The notes under the pieces were generated by a model, which was given only the letters and a program-made list of their open reading frames with translations, made no database searches and was not told the DNA's origin. DNA of 64,000 nt from Ecdyonurus torrentis (lineage: Eukaryota; Arthropoda; Insecta; Ephemeroptera; Heptageniidae): contig OX439130.1 in the NCBI GenBank assembly GCA_949318235.1, positions 40,873,260-40,937,259 on the forward strand, in the 5' to 3' direction. Below, piece by piece: positions 23,012 to 35,431 of this stretch. Numbering within the stretch: the first letter of the stretch is position 1; each line of letters begins with the position of its first letter. The position numbers and the translations under genes are program-made.

Positions 23012-23570
23012 CCCCCACCCCCGAACTTTTAATTGAAAATTTGTGTGTCGTTTGTGCTACGTTTGTGCTGGTTTGTGCCGTAAAAAGTTTCGTTTGTGCT
23101 ACTAATTAGCGGGAGTTAATTAGAATCTTAATTTGGGGGGCTAACTTGACGCCAACCCCCCCTCCATTAAAATTACATATTTTTTTCACGTCAATCGTTT
23201 GTGCTACGTTTGTGCTGGTTTGTGCCGCAAAAATTTTCGTTTGTGCTACTTTAATTACAGAGTTAATTAAAATTTAATGAGGGGGGGCTAACTTGACGCC
23301 AACCCCCCCTCTAACGAAATTTGAAATTTTTTTCACGCCAATCGTTTGTGCTACGTTTGTGCTGGTTTGTGCCGAAGAGTTTGACGTTTGTGCTGGTTTC
23401 GTTCCTGAGATAATTAGCAATTAATTAGGGGGGCCAACTTGACGCCAGCCCCCCACTCACAAAACTGAAAAAATTTTGGTGGGAATCGTTTGTGCTACGT
23501 TTGTGCTGGTTTGTGCCGTAAAGATTGACGTTTGTGCTGGAATATTAATTAAGATATTCACTAATTAACT
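23012..23570. repeat. Tandem repeat array in left foldback arm (144-147 bp x 4)
   Basis: The block CGTTTGTGCTACGTTTGTGC starts at 23049, 23196, 23343 and 23487, giving periods of 147, 147 and 144 bp. Each unit also holds a G/C run with AACTTGACGCCAACCCCCC and an AT-rich spacer. Within each unit TTTGTGCT recurs several times. The same array is mirrored at about 29640-30190. Confidence 0.92.
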
Positions 23571-24059
23571 TTAGAGCCAATCACAATTGCGCATTTCAAG
23601 TAGCGCGAAAGATTTGAATTGAATATTTAAATGCAAATACGTATAACTAGAGTGCGCTTTCTCTTTTCCTTTTTGCACCCAGGTGAATAAAGGAAACGAT
23701 ATATATACGTAAAGGGAAGGTGGGGTAATTTAGTCCATGGGGCATAATGGGACACTAATTGAATGAAAGTTTGAATTTCGAAAATTTCCATGCTTAATAT
23801 AAGATATATAAAATAAATATTATTGTTGTTACTTTTTTTATAATATTTCATTTCCATGTTTTTATTTTAATTTAAGTTTTAAGCGATGAAGCATGCTCAA
23901 TATGAGCTTTAAAAAATTGTTTGAGCTTCATGCTTAAATATTATTTCCTTGTACAGAAACATTAAACTAAGTAAATTTTACTGAATGCAAATGTCATTTT
24001 TATTTATTGTATAACTGATGCTAAAATATTTAAACAATATTTAATAAGTAAAATATTCA

Positions 24060-24060
<1 letters not shown>

Positions 24061-24091
<31 letters not shown>
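24061..24091. repeat. Poly(A) tract in left foldback arm
   Basis: About 31 A residues; a second A tract lies at 24345-24386. Their complements lie in the right arm at about 29097-29129 and 28819-28842. The lengths differ between the arms, the main visible difference between them. Confidence 0.9.
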
Positions 24092-24095
<4 letters not shown>

Positions 24096-24345
24096 AAACA
24101 AGTGGTGTTATTATTAATTTATTATCAAGCAATATAACCTGGTATGTTGCATTAAAAAATTGTGCAGAAAAAGAGCTATCACAATATTTATTTATTTTTC
24201 GTCGTATATACATTGCAAAATAGTATAGCCATACTCATAATGTAAATGTATGCTATGATGATTTTTAGAGCCAGATATTCCTTCGTTGACATTAACAGTG
24301 TTGTAAATATACACAATACATATTCGTCTTTATTCAATAATACTT

Positions 24346-24390
<45 letters not shown>

Positions 24391-24610
24391 TTTCCACTCT
24401 TACACCTAAGAAGCCATAATATACGGTTTCAATTAAAAATAAAAATCTATATTTTTGATGATAATATAAAATGGAAAAGATTAAGAATAAATTGCACATT
24501 GTAACAAAGAGTATAGGCAATCCATACGTTTTCAAAAAAAATTAAGAAAATTTAAGGTAACACCACTATTAACACAATATAATTATATTTTACTAAATAA
24601 TAAAATTACT

Positions 24611-24912
24611 GGCGTAGAACACATTGAAAAAAAGGAGTCTAATATCCTAACATACCTCTAAATATCAACGTTGATTTAGCCGGAGTCATTGATTTTCAAT
24701 TTATATTCCATTCACGAAATGGCAGATGCGGTTTTATGACGTCACAGCTCGCTTGTTCTCGCACGCGTAGACCAGTGAGCTGTGACGTCATAAAACCGCA
24801 TATCTGCCATTTTGTAAATGAAAAATAAATCAGAAATCAATGACTCCAGCCAAATCAACGTTGAAGTAATTTTAGAATATTAGACAGGCTTTTTGTTCAA
24901 AGTGTTCCGCGA
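24611..24912. mobile_element. Palindromic MITE, copy 1 (GGCGTAGAACAC family)
   Basis: The ends GGCGTAGAACAC and GTGTTCCGCGAC enclose a palindrome with ATCAACGTTGATTT and symmetrical TGACGTCA (24737-24744, 24783-24790). The left part belongs to the foldback arm. Other copies lie at 28317-28594 and 30528-30841. Confidence 0.85.
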
Positions 24913-24929
24913 CTTAAAATTGCAGCCAA

Positions 24930-24965
<36 letters not shown>

Positions 24966-25518
24966 AACAAAAATTGTGCCTTGTATAACACACGTTATTA
25001 TTATCAAGCAATTAAACCTGATATAGATTATGTTATTTATGTTGCATTGAAAAATTGTGCTGAAAAAGAGCTATGCTTTTGACCGTGCACAAATTTATAA
25101 TGTAAGTATATACTTTTTTTTTTTTCTATAGCCAGATAATTTTTCGGTGAGACTCATATACTCATAACATAACTATATTAACAAAAACAGTAGTATATAT
25201 TTACCAGTGTAATGAGACACTTTTTCGTTTCAATAGGGACTGGTACTAAAAAACCACTTTAAATTATTAATATTTTACGATTTTAAAAATAAATATTATT
25301 ATAATAATAATCTTGTTCTATCGGCAGGGGTGTCAAACACGCGGCCCGCGTGCCGCATGCTGCCCGCGAGGTCATTTTGTGCGGCCCGCGGAACCTCCGA
25401 TTAAAAAAAAATTACATTAAATAAAAAATAATAATTGAAAAAAAAATGTATAATTACAGATTTAGTCCCACTTTTTCATGATTTTAAAATTAACAATGTT
25501 AATATTTTCAATTAAACT

Positions 25519-27577
25519 CAGGGACGTACGCAAGGGGGGGGTTTCCGGGTCCGGACCCCCCCCCCCCCCGTTAGGTCCGAGGAGGAAAATTTTTTGAGGT
25601 TAAAAATAGCAACTTTGAAAAAAAAAAAAAAAAAAAAAAAAACGTCTTTGGTGCCAAAGTTTTGTTTTCTTTTTGGTATCAAAACTAACTAATTTATTAA
25701 TAAAATTGTGATTTTATTTAACATGGTGGTATTATGTAAGTATTATGACGTTATGAACTGCATATTCCCTTAAACTAAAATGAAAAAAATGTTGAACCCC
25801 TTACTATTTTTTGAAGTTTGAAAGCCATAATGGTAACAACTACCGATGATAAAAAATATACATAGCATTTGACCAGTTCATTAAATTAAAATTAAATCAA
25901 TTAATTCGTCATGTCCGGTCATGTCATTATTCAAAAACAAAAAACATTGAATTTAAATAATTGGGGGATCACGCTCAAAAATTTCTCTGATATAAAGTCT
26001 ATACAATTTGATTATCATAGAGTTTGTCGCCTATTTTACACGGGAAGATTTAATGAAAGTGTTGAGTGGTCTGGGAAACCAAAGATCCGGGATCGAGTCT
26101 CGGTCGAGCCGAATTCCTTTTCAATAACAGTTTGCTGCTTATTATAACACGGTGTAACACGAAAGCCAAACACTTTCAATTTGATTATCAATATATTATA
26201 TTTTTTTTAGGGTACGTTACCTTACCTGATCACTAAAAATATTTAATTTACTGATAATCAAATTGTATAGGCTTTGAATCAGAGAAATATTTTGAGCGTG
26301 GTTATGAAATAAATAAAAAAATTATATTATTTATTTATTTTTGATCTGTTTTACCTTTGAAAAATATTGTATTATTGCTTCTTTTTTTTCCTGCCTTTCT
26401 AACTTTAAATTTAACCATCACGGTATATCTCACTTTTCAAATTTTGAAAATGAAAATTTTGAATTGCATGTTTTTCCTCATTTTGTCCAAACGTATTTTT
26501 TCCCCCGTCAGTGAATTTTTTACTATAGTATATTTCATTTCATTTTCTTCAATTAACATGTTGCAGGCCCCTATTTTTTTGAAATTACTAGTAACTCAAA
26601 AAAATAAAATCGTACAAATAAAAAAAAAAGTTTGCTAAAAGTATTTGAAAGTTGGAAAAAAAGTGAATATTAAATTGTTTATTGCATTATAGGATTGTAA
26701 TTATAAAACTAAAAAGTTGACCACGTATTTTTTTTTTAAACCATTTGAAAGTTAGTTTAAAGCAACAACTACTGATGATAAAAATTGCAGTACCCACGCG
26801 ATCATCAGATAAGAAAGGTTATTCAAATTAAAATTAGCTTTATATTATATAAGTGAAACTTCGAAAATTTGTTTGTCAAAATTTTGTATTGTGGTGTAAC
26901 AAAATTTGTATCCTCGTACTTACAAGTTAGAATTTCATTTCTTTACATATGTTTAATAAATTCAAAATTATTTATTATTATTGTTTATTTCTCCTTATAA
27001 ATTTATGGTTAAATTAAATCCCACCAATACCTCATTTTCATCCTCATTTTCAGTAAAAACATTAAAAAAAAATTACTTATTGATTTTAAAAAATCTACTT
27101 CTAATTCGCATTCAGTTATAAATTAAAATATGTACAAAATAATAATTTAGAGAAATTGATCTTTTATATTAACCAAAAACGAGCCGAGTTACTTATTTAT
27201 TTTAAAATTTTCAAACAACTCAATTACATGAAGGAAATAAAAAATAAATTCTAGAGTATGAAATGTTATGTTGTTGTAATACCGTATGAAAATGCTATAA
27301 TATTTGATGGAGCAATGCGTTTAATAAGGATACAGTATTTTCATATGACAATGATTAAAATTTTGTATCACGCATTATTGTCTGTAGTTGCACCATTCTA
27401 TGACTAAAAATATACTAAAAAGGGGTACCAAATCACGTATTTTTACATTTAAATTTCAAAAATTTCTTGCGGGGGTATCCCCTGCACCCCCAGCAGGGGG
27501 GTGTCCCCCCCTGCACCCCCCCTCAGTATGGTGGGCTTGGACCCCCCCCCCGTAACAAAATCCTGCGTACGTCCCTG
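25519..27577. mobile_element. hAT-type element, 2.06 kb, nested
   Basis: The termini CAGGGACGTACGCA and TGCGTACGTCCCTG bound 2,059 bp flanked by an exact 8-bp duplication ATTAAACT (25511-25518 and 27578-27585). C- and G-runs lie next to both ends. The interior is AT-rich with no transposase frame and holds a further inverted-repeat element at 25970-26300. Confidence 0.92.
25970..26300. mobile_element. Inverted-repeat element with a tRNA-like B box
   Basis: The arms CACGCTCAAAAATTTCTCTG (25970 onward) and TCAGAGAAATATTTTGAGCG (ending 26300) pair over about 48 bp. Inside, GATCGAGTC at 26091-26099 fits the pol III B-box consensus GWTCRANNC, preceded by GTTGAGTGGTCTGG, which loosely resembles an A box but is too close. 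It could be a tRNA-derived SINE remnant. Confidence 0.6.
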
Positions 27578-27887
27578 ATTAAACTTATATTATTTGCATA
27601 AAAATCAATAGCCACGCCCCCTTTTTGAAAAAAAGTTGTCTCCGGCGGGGCCCTGTCCACCCCTCACTGAAAGTCTGCGGCCCGCAAATGATTTCTAAGG
27701 TCCGATTTGGCCCGGCATACAAAATGAGTTTGACACCCCTAGACGATCTCATTGAAAAAAAAAGTGGTTTTGACCTATAAGCAAAGTTAAATTCAGTGCC
27801 ATACCTACATTTTAATTTGTTGCATAATGAGTTTACTATTTTCTAAAAAATATCAACATTTTGTATATGCAACACATTTAAATGAGA

Positions 27888-28250
27888 AAGACTAAAAATT
27901 TTAATGGGGTAATTATAATTCATTCTAAAACAGGACATTGTCCTGAATCGAAATATGCAAATTTTTAATTTTTTAGCTTAGTAATTTGTATATTATTTTT
28001 TTTAAGTCGTAAAATGACGTCACGGGTGGACACTTTTTTCGATGCTTAAATGCATATAAGTTACCGCCCGTGTCATCGTTTATTGATTCTCAAAAATTAA
28101 TTACAAATACTTTATGAACTCAAAGATTAAAAATTTGAGTTTAAATTGAATCAGGGCAATGTTATCTTTTAGAACACAAAATATATTACCCCCCCCCCCC
28201 CCTGGCGCCATTATTTTTTTCCTCTTTGTTCTTTGAAAAGAGTTGTTTTT
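27888..28250. mobile_element. Diverged relative of the 20763-21105 MITE
   Basis: It shares ATTGTCCTGAATCGA, the TTAAAAATTTGAGTT-type flank and the TGACGTCA core (28015-28022) with the element at 20763. The centre (GGGTGGACACTTTTTTCGAT) differs. It sits in the centre of the foldback element just before its right arm. Confidence 0.7.
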
Positions 28251-28316
28251 TAATTTCCATTGGTAAATAGTATAAAATATAGTTTTTTTTTTTTTTTTTT
28301 AAGTTTGATATGAAAC

Positions 28317-28594
28317 CTGTCTAATATTCTAAAATTGCATCAACGTTGATTTGGTCGGAGTCATTGATTTCTGATTTATTTTTCATTCATGAAATGGCAG
28401 ATATGCGGTTTTATAACGTCACAGCTCACTGGTCTACGCGTGCGAGAACAAAGCGAGCTGTGACGTCATAAAACCGCATCTGCCATTTCGTGAATGGAAT
28501 ATAAATTGAAAATCAATGACTCCGGCTAAATCAACGTTGATATTTAGAGGTATGTTAGGATATTAGACTCCTTTTTTTCAATGTGTTCTACGCC
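28317..28594. mobile_element. Palindromic MITE, copy 2 (in right foldback arm)
   Basis: This is the mirror of copy 1 at 24611-24912, ending GTGTTCTACGCC at 28594. Similarity to copy 1 stops near 28317 where GACAGG is followed by different sequence, so one end is lost. That point is the inner end of the foldback arms. Confidence 0.8.
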
Positions 28595-29093
28595 AGTAAT
28601 TTTATTATTTAGTAAAATATAATTATATTGTGTTAATAGTGGTGTTACCTTAAATTTTCTTAAATTTTTTTGAAAACGTATGGATTGCCTATACTCTTTG
28701 TTACAATGTGCAATTTATTCTTAATCTTTTCCATTTTATATTATCATCAATAATATAGATTTTTATTTTTAATTGAAACCGTATATTATGGCTTCTTAGG
28801 TGTAAGAGTGGAAAAGACTTTTTTTTTTTTTTTTTTTTTTTTTGAAGTATTATTGAATAAAGACGAATATGTATTGTGTATATTTACAACACTGTTAATG
28901 TCAACGAAGGAATATCTGGCTCTAAAAATCATCATAGCATACATTTACATTATGAGTATGGCTATACTATTTTGCAATGTATATACGACGAAAAATAAAT
29001 AAATATTGTGATAGCTCTTTTTCTGCACAATTTTTTAATGCAACATACCAGGTTATATTGCTTGATAATAAATTAATAATAACACCACTTTTT

Positions 29094-29130
<37 letters not shown>

Positions 29131-29639
29131 TGAATATTTTACTTATTAAATATTGTTTAAATATTTTAGCATCAGTTATACAATAAATAAAAATGACATT
29201 TGCATTCAGTAAAATTTACTTAGTGTAATGTTTCTGTACAAGGAAATAATATTTAAGCATGAAGCTCAAACAATTTTTTAAAGCTCATATTGAGCATGCT
29301 TCATCGCTTAAAACTTAAATTAAAATAAAAACATGGAAATGAAATATTATAAAAAAAGTAACAACAATAATATTTATTTTATATATCTTATATTAAGCAT
29401 GGAAATTTTCGAAATTCAAACTTTCATTCAATTAGTGTCCCATTATGCCCCATGGACTAAATTACCCCACCTTCCCTTTACGTATATATATCGTTTCCTT
29501 TATTCACCTGGGTGCAAAAAGGAAAAGAGAAAGCGCACTCTAGTTATACGTATTTGCATTTAAATATTCAATTCAAATCTTTCGCGCTACTTGAAATGCG
29601 CAATTGTGATTGGCTCTAAAGTTAATTAGTGAATATCTT

Positions 29640-30190
29640 AATTAATATTCCAGCACAAACGACAATCTTTACGGCACAAACCAGCACAAACGTAGCACAA
29701 ACGATTCCCACCAAAATTTTTTCAGTTTTGTGAGTGGGGGGGCTGGCGTCAAGTTGGCCCCCCTAATTAATTGCTAATTATCTCAGGAACGAAACCAGCA
29801 CAAACGTCAAACTCTTCGGCACAAACCAGCACAAACGTAGCACAAACGATTGGCGTGAAAAAAATTTCAAATTTCGTTAGAGGGGGGGTTGGCGTCAAGT
29901 TAGCCCCCCCTCATTAAATTTTAATTAACTCTGTAATTAAAGTAGCACAAACGAAAATTTTTGCGGCACAAACCAGCACAAACGTAGCACAAACGATTGA
30001 CGTGAAAAAAATATGTAATTTTAATGGAGGGGGGGGTTGGCGTCAAGTTAGCCCCCCAAATTAAGATTCTAATTAACTCCCGCTAATTAGTAGCACAAAC
30101 GAAACTTTTTACGGCACAAACCAGCACAAACGTAGCACAAACGACACACAAATTTTCAATTAAAAGTTCGGGGGTGGGGGGGCTAACTTG
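29640..30190. repeat. Tandem repeat array in right foldback arm
   Basis: This is the reverse complement of 23012-23570, with four GCACAAACGTAGCACAAACG blocks at the same spacing. It differs from the left array by only occasional bases. Confidence 0.92.
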
Positions 30191-30527
30191 ACGTTCATAT
30201 AATTATAAACTACACTCTTTTATATACAGAACATATTATGAGTTATTTACATTTATTGTATGCAATATAACACCAGTCTAGCAGGCAAAATTTCGTATCG
30301 ATTATCAGCGATTGTGTAGGGAATACAGTCAGTATATTGCTTTAATAATACAATTATCCCTGCTGCAGGCCCTGCATGCTGAATGTTTAATTGTTGTACC
30401 AACACGCTATTGTATAGCTGGCTGCAATGACGTAAATATTAATATCTCCTTCACCGCTCTACTATAAGCAACGTAATATCAAAATACTTACCTGCGAGAT
30501 TTAATGAATGTTAAATTATTTCTTAAA

Positions 30528-30841
30528 GGCGTAGAACACCTTGAACAAAAAAGATGTATAATATAATATCCTAAGATGCCTAAATATATCAACGTTGATT
30601 TGGACGGAGTCATTTATTTCTAATTTATTTTCCATTCACAAAATGGTAGCTGCGGGTTTATGACGTCACAGCTTACTACTCCACGCGCATGGAAACAGGT
30701 GAGTTGTGACGTCATAACCCCGCAGCTGCCATTTCGTGAATGGAAAATCAATTATAAATTTATGACTCCGGCCAAATCAACGTTGATATTTAGGTATGTT
30801 AGGATATTAGACATGTTTTTTTGTTCAAGGTGTTCTACGTC
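30528..30841. mobile_element. Palindromic MITE, copy 3 (GGCGTAGAACAC family)
   Basis: The ends GGCGTAGAACACCTTGAACA and TGTTCAAGGTGTTCTACGTC are complete here, giving the best definition of the family (314 bp). It carries ATCAACGTTGATTT near both sides and symmetrical TGACGTCA. It lies about 330 bp outside the foldback element. Confidence 0.88.
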
Positions 30842-31289
30842 TTTAGGTAATCGTTTATATAATCAAGAACTGCCATTTGAACTTGGCGATACACGAAGGC
30901 GATAACGCAAACTAACGTTCTCTCTCTCTCTCTCTTTATTTTTAATTTTCAATGACGGCAGATTTGTTTTATTGTCTGAAGTTCTCTTGCTAACACAGAG
31001 CAATATTTTCAATGTGCAATATAACTTTTAGAATTTGCGTGTAGTTTCTATAAAATAAAACTATAAAATTATCAAATTTTGCAAAGCAAATATTTCTCGA
31101 TATTGCTTTCATGATACGCATTTGGTTAATTTCTATAACATTTTTGTACAATATACTAAAAATGTGAAAGATAAAAAATAAATTAAACATGTCTTTTTGC
31201 ATTTAAAAATAATATTATAAAATATTCTCTAAAATTGTGTATTTTTGAAATCAAAAAGTAATTAAAATGATTTTTTTATATTAATAGTA

Positions 31290-31293
<4 letters not shown>

Positions 31294-31342
<49 letters not shown>
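31294..31342. repeat. (TA)n microsatellite
   Basis: About 24 AT dinucleotides. Confidence 0.95.
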
Positions 31343-31350
<8 letters not shown>

Positions 31351-32567
31351 GAATCGATTTGTGACACCGTGCATTCTCACTCGGCTACATAATAACATAG
31401 ATAAAATAGAGAGAGAGAGACGAGAATACTGTGCACAGAGAGATTTTGTCGTGTGGCTTTGATAAAAACCGCACTTCACAACTGATTTGCGTCACTTATT
31501 TACAACTCTTGTGCGACACTCTGGTTTCAACCAAACATTTATGTGATATACTATATAACCTTTTCAATCAACTATTCATTCAATTTTTATTCTCGTTGAT
31601 TGGCATTTGTTTGAGGTATTTGTAATTTTAAACATGTGTTTATTATAAATGTTAACGTTCAGATAATATACGTATATCGTTATATAAAAAATTCTGTTTT
31701 AATTTTTATGCATAGACAGCATGGAAAAAAGTAACTGAAGAGTTACTATTTAGACTTTTTTTTATAATTTTTTTTTTCAGATATATGAAAGGTTTTTTAA
31801 TATCTAAAGAGCTAACTATTTACCACTAAAGAAATTACGTTTATAATAATAATAATAATAATTAACGGCTTTTTATTGGGCGAAATCAGGCTACAGAACC
31901 TCTCAATTTAACCCAACTGTTTAACAGTACAGTCAGTTACAATTTTAAATTAGTATAGACACAAAATTCATAATGTTAATGTTTTTTTTTTTTTTACTTA
32001 TAAATAAATGTTTTTTAAATAATCCACAATTTATAGTTTTTAATTTTTATAAAATGGTTTAACTCGGTATAAAAAATACTTAAACACTTTTTTTTATATA
32101 TATTATATTATACTAACGAGTTACTGTTTAAATTTATGTTTTCTATGAGATTATATTGTATGAATAGTTTCAGTGCTTAGAACAATTCCTACTATATTTA
32201 AAATATAGACAAAAGAAAAGGAAATAATGTGGTTTATTAACTGTTATTCTCTTAAAGTAAGTATGTTATTATATTTTCCCTATATATTAAAAAAAAAAGT
32301 GGATTCAACATGTCAAGTGTATGCGCTTGAAGGAATGAGTGAAGTAAAGAAGTTTTAATTTTTAAAGAAGTTGTTGTTACAATAATGAATATGAATTTGC
32401 GTAAAATTTAGAAATAATTTTGGGCACACATAATAACTGCCTATATAGCAATAACAGTAATCTGAAACTTATTTGTGCGTTAAAAGCTTTAAAATAATCG
32501 TAATATTATTGAAATTCTACACAAACAAAAAGTTCATGAATTCAAATTGATTTTATTATCCCTAACT

Positions 32568-32570
<3 letters not shown>

Positions 32571-32608
<38 letters not shown>

Positions 32609-32634
32609 CGCTCGCTCGCTTTCTCTCTCTCTCG
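32571..32634. repeat. Compound (CT)n-(CTCG)n-(CT)n tract
   Basis: CT repeats are interrupted by four CTCG/CTCGCTCG units, an unusual compound form. Confidence 0.9.
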
Positions 32635-33060
32635 TGATTTTATATTCACTCCCCGTATAAAAGTTAATACAAATTTTTTAATTTATTTTTTATTATTTAT
32701 CAAAGAATTACCATTAAATACAAGACATAAAAGACGAAAAAAGATTTAACTTGTCGAATAAGATTGTAAAATGTAAATAAATAAATTAGAACTATTAGAA
32801 GTGATGTATTGAATTATGTAGTAAGCGGAACAATATTGTTGTTCGTGTCAGAATTTTGCCTCCACCTCCTCAGACATACGCAGGCTTATAGGTTGATGGG
32901 GTGGGTTGATAGAAGCCGTGCGATGACTTGGGGTGAAGGTGGGGGTGTTTGTTTCTCAGTAGGGGGTACGTAGCCCCGGAAATTATCTGTTTGTTTGGCG
33001 GAGGCGATGGGTTAGTATAAGCGTCAGTGTGACACTAATGAAATCTATTGCCAGGGAATC

Positions 33061-33100
<40 letters not shown>

Positions 33101-34842
33101 ATCGTTATTTTGTATGTTTTTATACAATCTTCATTACATCCTCTTTTGTTTATTGAATTTTAATTTAAAATAAATTGCGTACCTGCTTTAACATGTTGAT
33201 GAAGAAAAGAAAAAAATAAGCTTTTTTTTTTTAATTAATTATTATTTTTATTTTTACGATGTTTCAGGATTTAGGGATTTTTTTTATTATTATAAAAAAA
33301 CAAAAAGCTTATTAAGTTTAAATTAAAATTGATTGCTGTATAATTAATTTGTTAATTTAAAAGTAAATAATGAAAATAAATTTTTATTTTTTCACGAGCT
33401 ATTTATAATAGAAGTAAATAACATATTCCTTTTTTTTCCGCTCAACAATTATGTATAGTTGAATTATTTTATAAGCATATGACAGTAATATATTTTTAGC
33501 TTATCTTTCAACGTTAATTACAATCAACCTTTACTTGAATTTTAGGTAACAAATTACAAATAAGTTAGGAAATTTAATAGCATACATATTTTTTTCTCAT
33601 TTTAACTTTCTAGAATGCCCATCACTTTTCTTTTTAGTTTTTCAATTTGTAACTGTAGACATTTTTAAAAACATATAAAATTAATTAATTGACGCTTGAA
33701 TTTTGTCATAAAGTTACAACATAATACCGACTCAATATTTTTAAAGTCATTGCGGCAAGATAATAACTAATAACAGTAAAATAACATGATATTCATGGAA
33801 ATAATTGATTTATTATTACACTAAAACTTTTTGTAACACAATCCTATAAAAATTTGTAAAATAATACATTAACAGCAAAAGTTATTTTCCTAAAATAAAG
33901 TTTTTTTTTCTTTGGCATTTAAAAAAAATACATTACTGTAAGTACTGGAAACTTGATCATTTTTTTTCTTTTTTTCTGGTGCGTGGGCAGAGAGAGCGAG
34001 TGTGTGCATGAGAGAGAGAGAGGTATGGGCATTGAAACAATGAGATGAACGGGTATAACGGCAGCGTGAAGCGATCAGCCGTTATAGTAACGATCGTCAG
34101 ATATATCTCCCCTGAGAGAATGAGTAGAAAAGAGAAATATATAAGGAGGGTGGTAGATTGGGAGTCCATCTCGCGGTAATGAGCCGAAGCTACATTATTA
34201 CCTACCCTGCCTGCCTGCTACTGAGCTGACCGTATAGGAAATATTGAGGGTGAGAAACGTAATGACCTTTCATTTAGAGACACACAACCACTAATCTCGT
34301 GAGTTACGATAAAAAGTATTTACAGTTTACCCATAGAGAAAGAGAGAGAATAATACATTTATTTTCATGTTACATTAAAAATATATATGATACAATAAAA
34401 TTTTTAATGTTTATAAATTTGAAAGTTTATTTTAAAGTAATAAAACGTTATTAGAAAATAGGGATAAAAAAAAACACGTCAGTAAATTTTTAGATTACGT
34501 TGGACTGTTACAATTTTGACTCCTCAATATTGAAGTAAATATATTCGTACTTTTAACATTTAAAAACCATATTAAAACATTGTAATTTGTTTCTAACATA
34601 GTTATTAGTTCGTAGGACCTTGCGAAGTTTAAGTATAAAACTTGCTTACAATGTTGTGTACAATGTACGGGAAGAAAAGATGATTGCTAGCATCAATTTT
34701 GGACCAAAGTAATAAAGTGTGTGTGTGGCATTCATCACAACTTATGTCATTTCTTTTTTTGTGCTGACGAACGATAATTTTCTTAATCGATATTCCTCTC
34801 TTTTTTTGCGTGAAGTTTTGTGTCAGTTTAGTGATGAGCTAG

Positions 34843-35008
<166 letters not shown>

Positions 35009-35377
35009 CACTCACACACACACACTCACTCACTCACTCCTCACGGTGCAATAATCATATTCGCTCCTATTCTCTCTAACTGACAAGATGAGTCCTAAGG
35101 GGCTAAAACTGACCATGAGTCTCATCAACGCATAATGGTCAACTCGGGGAAGAAAAAAAAATTATAGTAAAGTATATAACTATAAGGTTTTGATCCTTAT
35201 GAGGGGAAAATGACGAGTGACCAATGTCCAGTGGTAGAAATTACACATTGATGGAAACAACAGTAGCAAGACTACCCCACGTTGCACATACAAAACTTTT
35301 ACTTCGTTAGTGACCACCCCACACCCTCTATCTCTCTTTCCAGCCCTGCTGTTCCATCTAAAAACATTGATGGCTCA

Positions 35378-35378
<1 letters not shown>

Positions 35379-35428
<50 letters not shown>
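35379..35428. repeat. (GA)n microsatellite
   Basis: About 25 AG dinucleotides, on the opposite strand sense to the CT array 370 bp before it. Confidence 0.97.

Positions 35429-35431
<3 letters not shown>

Larger units (their letters stand above)
25325..27741. mobile_element. Transposon with CAGGGGTGTCAAAC termini, in foldback centre
   Basis: CAGGGGTGTCAAAC at 25325 and GTTTGACACCCCTA ending at 27741 are inverted termini, followed inward by GCGGCCCGC blocks on both sides. The sequence type is that of hAT-like non-autonomous elements. Flanks do not show a clean 8-bp duplication. It is interrupted by the element at 25519-27577. Confidence 0.75.
21287..30197. mobile_element. Large foldback-type transposon with nested insertions
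   Basis: The ends TGAACGTCAAGTTAGCC and GGCTAACTTGACGTTCA are perfect inverted repeats. Removing the hAT insertion in the left tip, the left arm (21287-21303 plus 23012 to about 24888) matches the reverse complement of about 28317-30197 over roughly 1.9 kb. Two short open frames (for example 23857-23627 minus and 29333-29563 plus) encode identical peptides because the arms are near-identical. TATAATTATAA flanks both sides (21276-21286 and 30198-30208), an 11-bp target duplication unless the AT-rich match is chance. Total span is 8.9 kb, about 7.2 kb without the tip insertion. No transposase is recognised, so it is non-autonomous. The long arms with internal tandem arrays recall Foldback/Galileo or Mutator-like elements; the 9-11 bp duplication favours a Mutator-like origin, but this is inference. 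Confidence 0.8.

Noticed and set aside
23012..23570. CRISPR-like array
   Set aside because: The 144-147 bp periodic units are whole-unit tandem repeats in a eukaryotic transposon, without unique spacers between short repeats.
26045..26115. Functional tRNA gene
   Set aside because: There is a B-box-like element, but no acceptor stem, anticodon arm or properly spaced A box.
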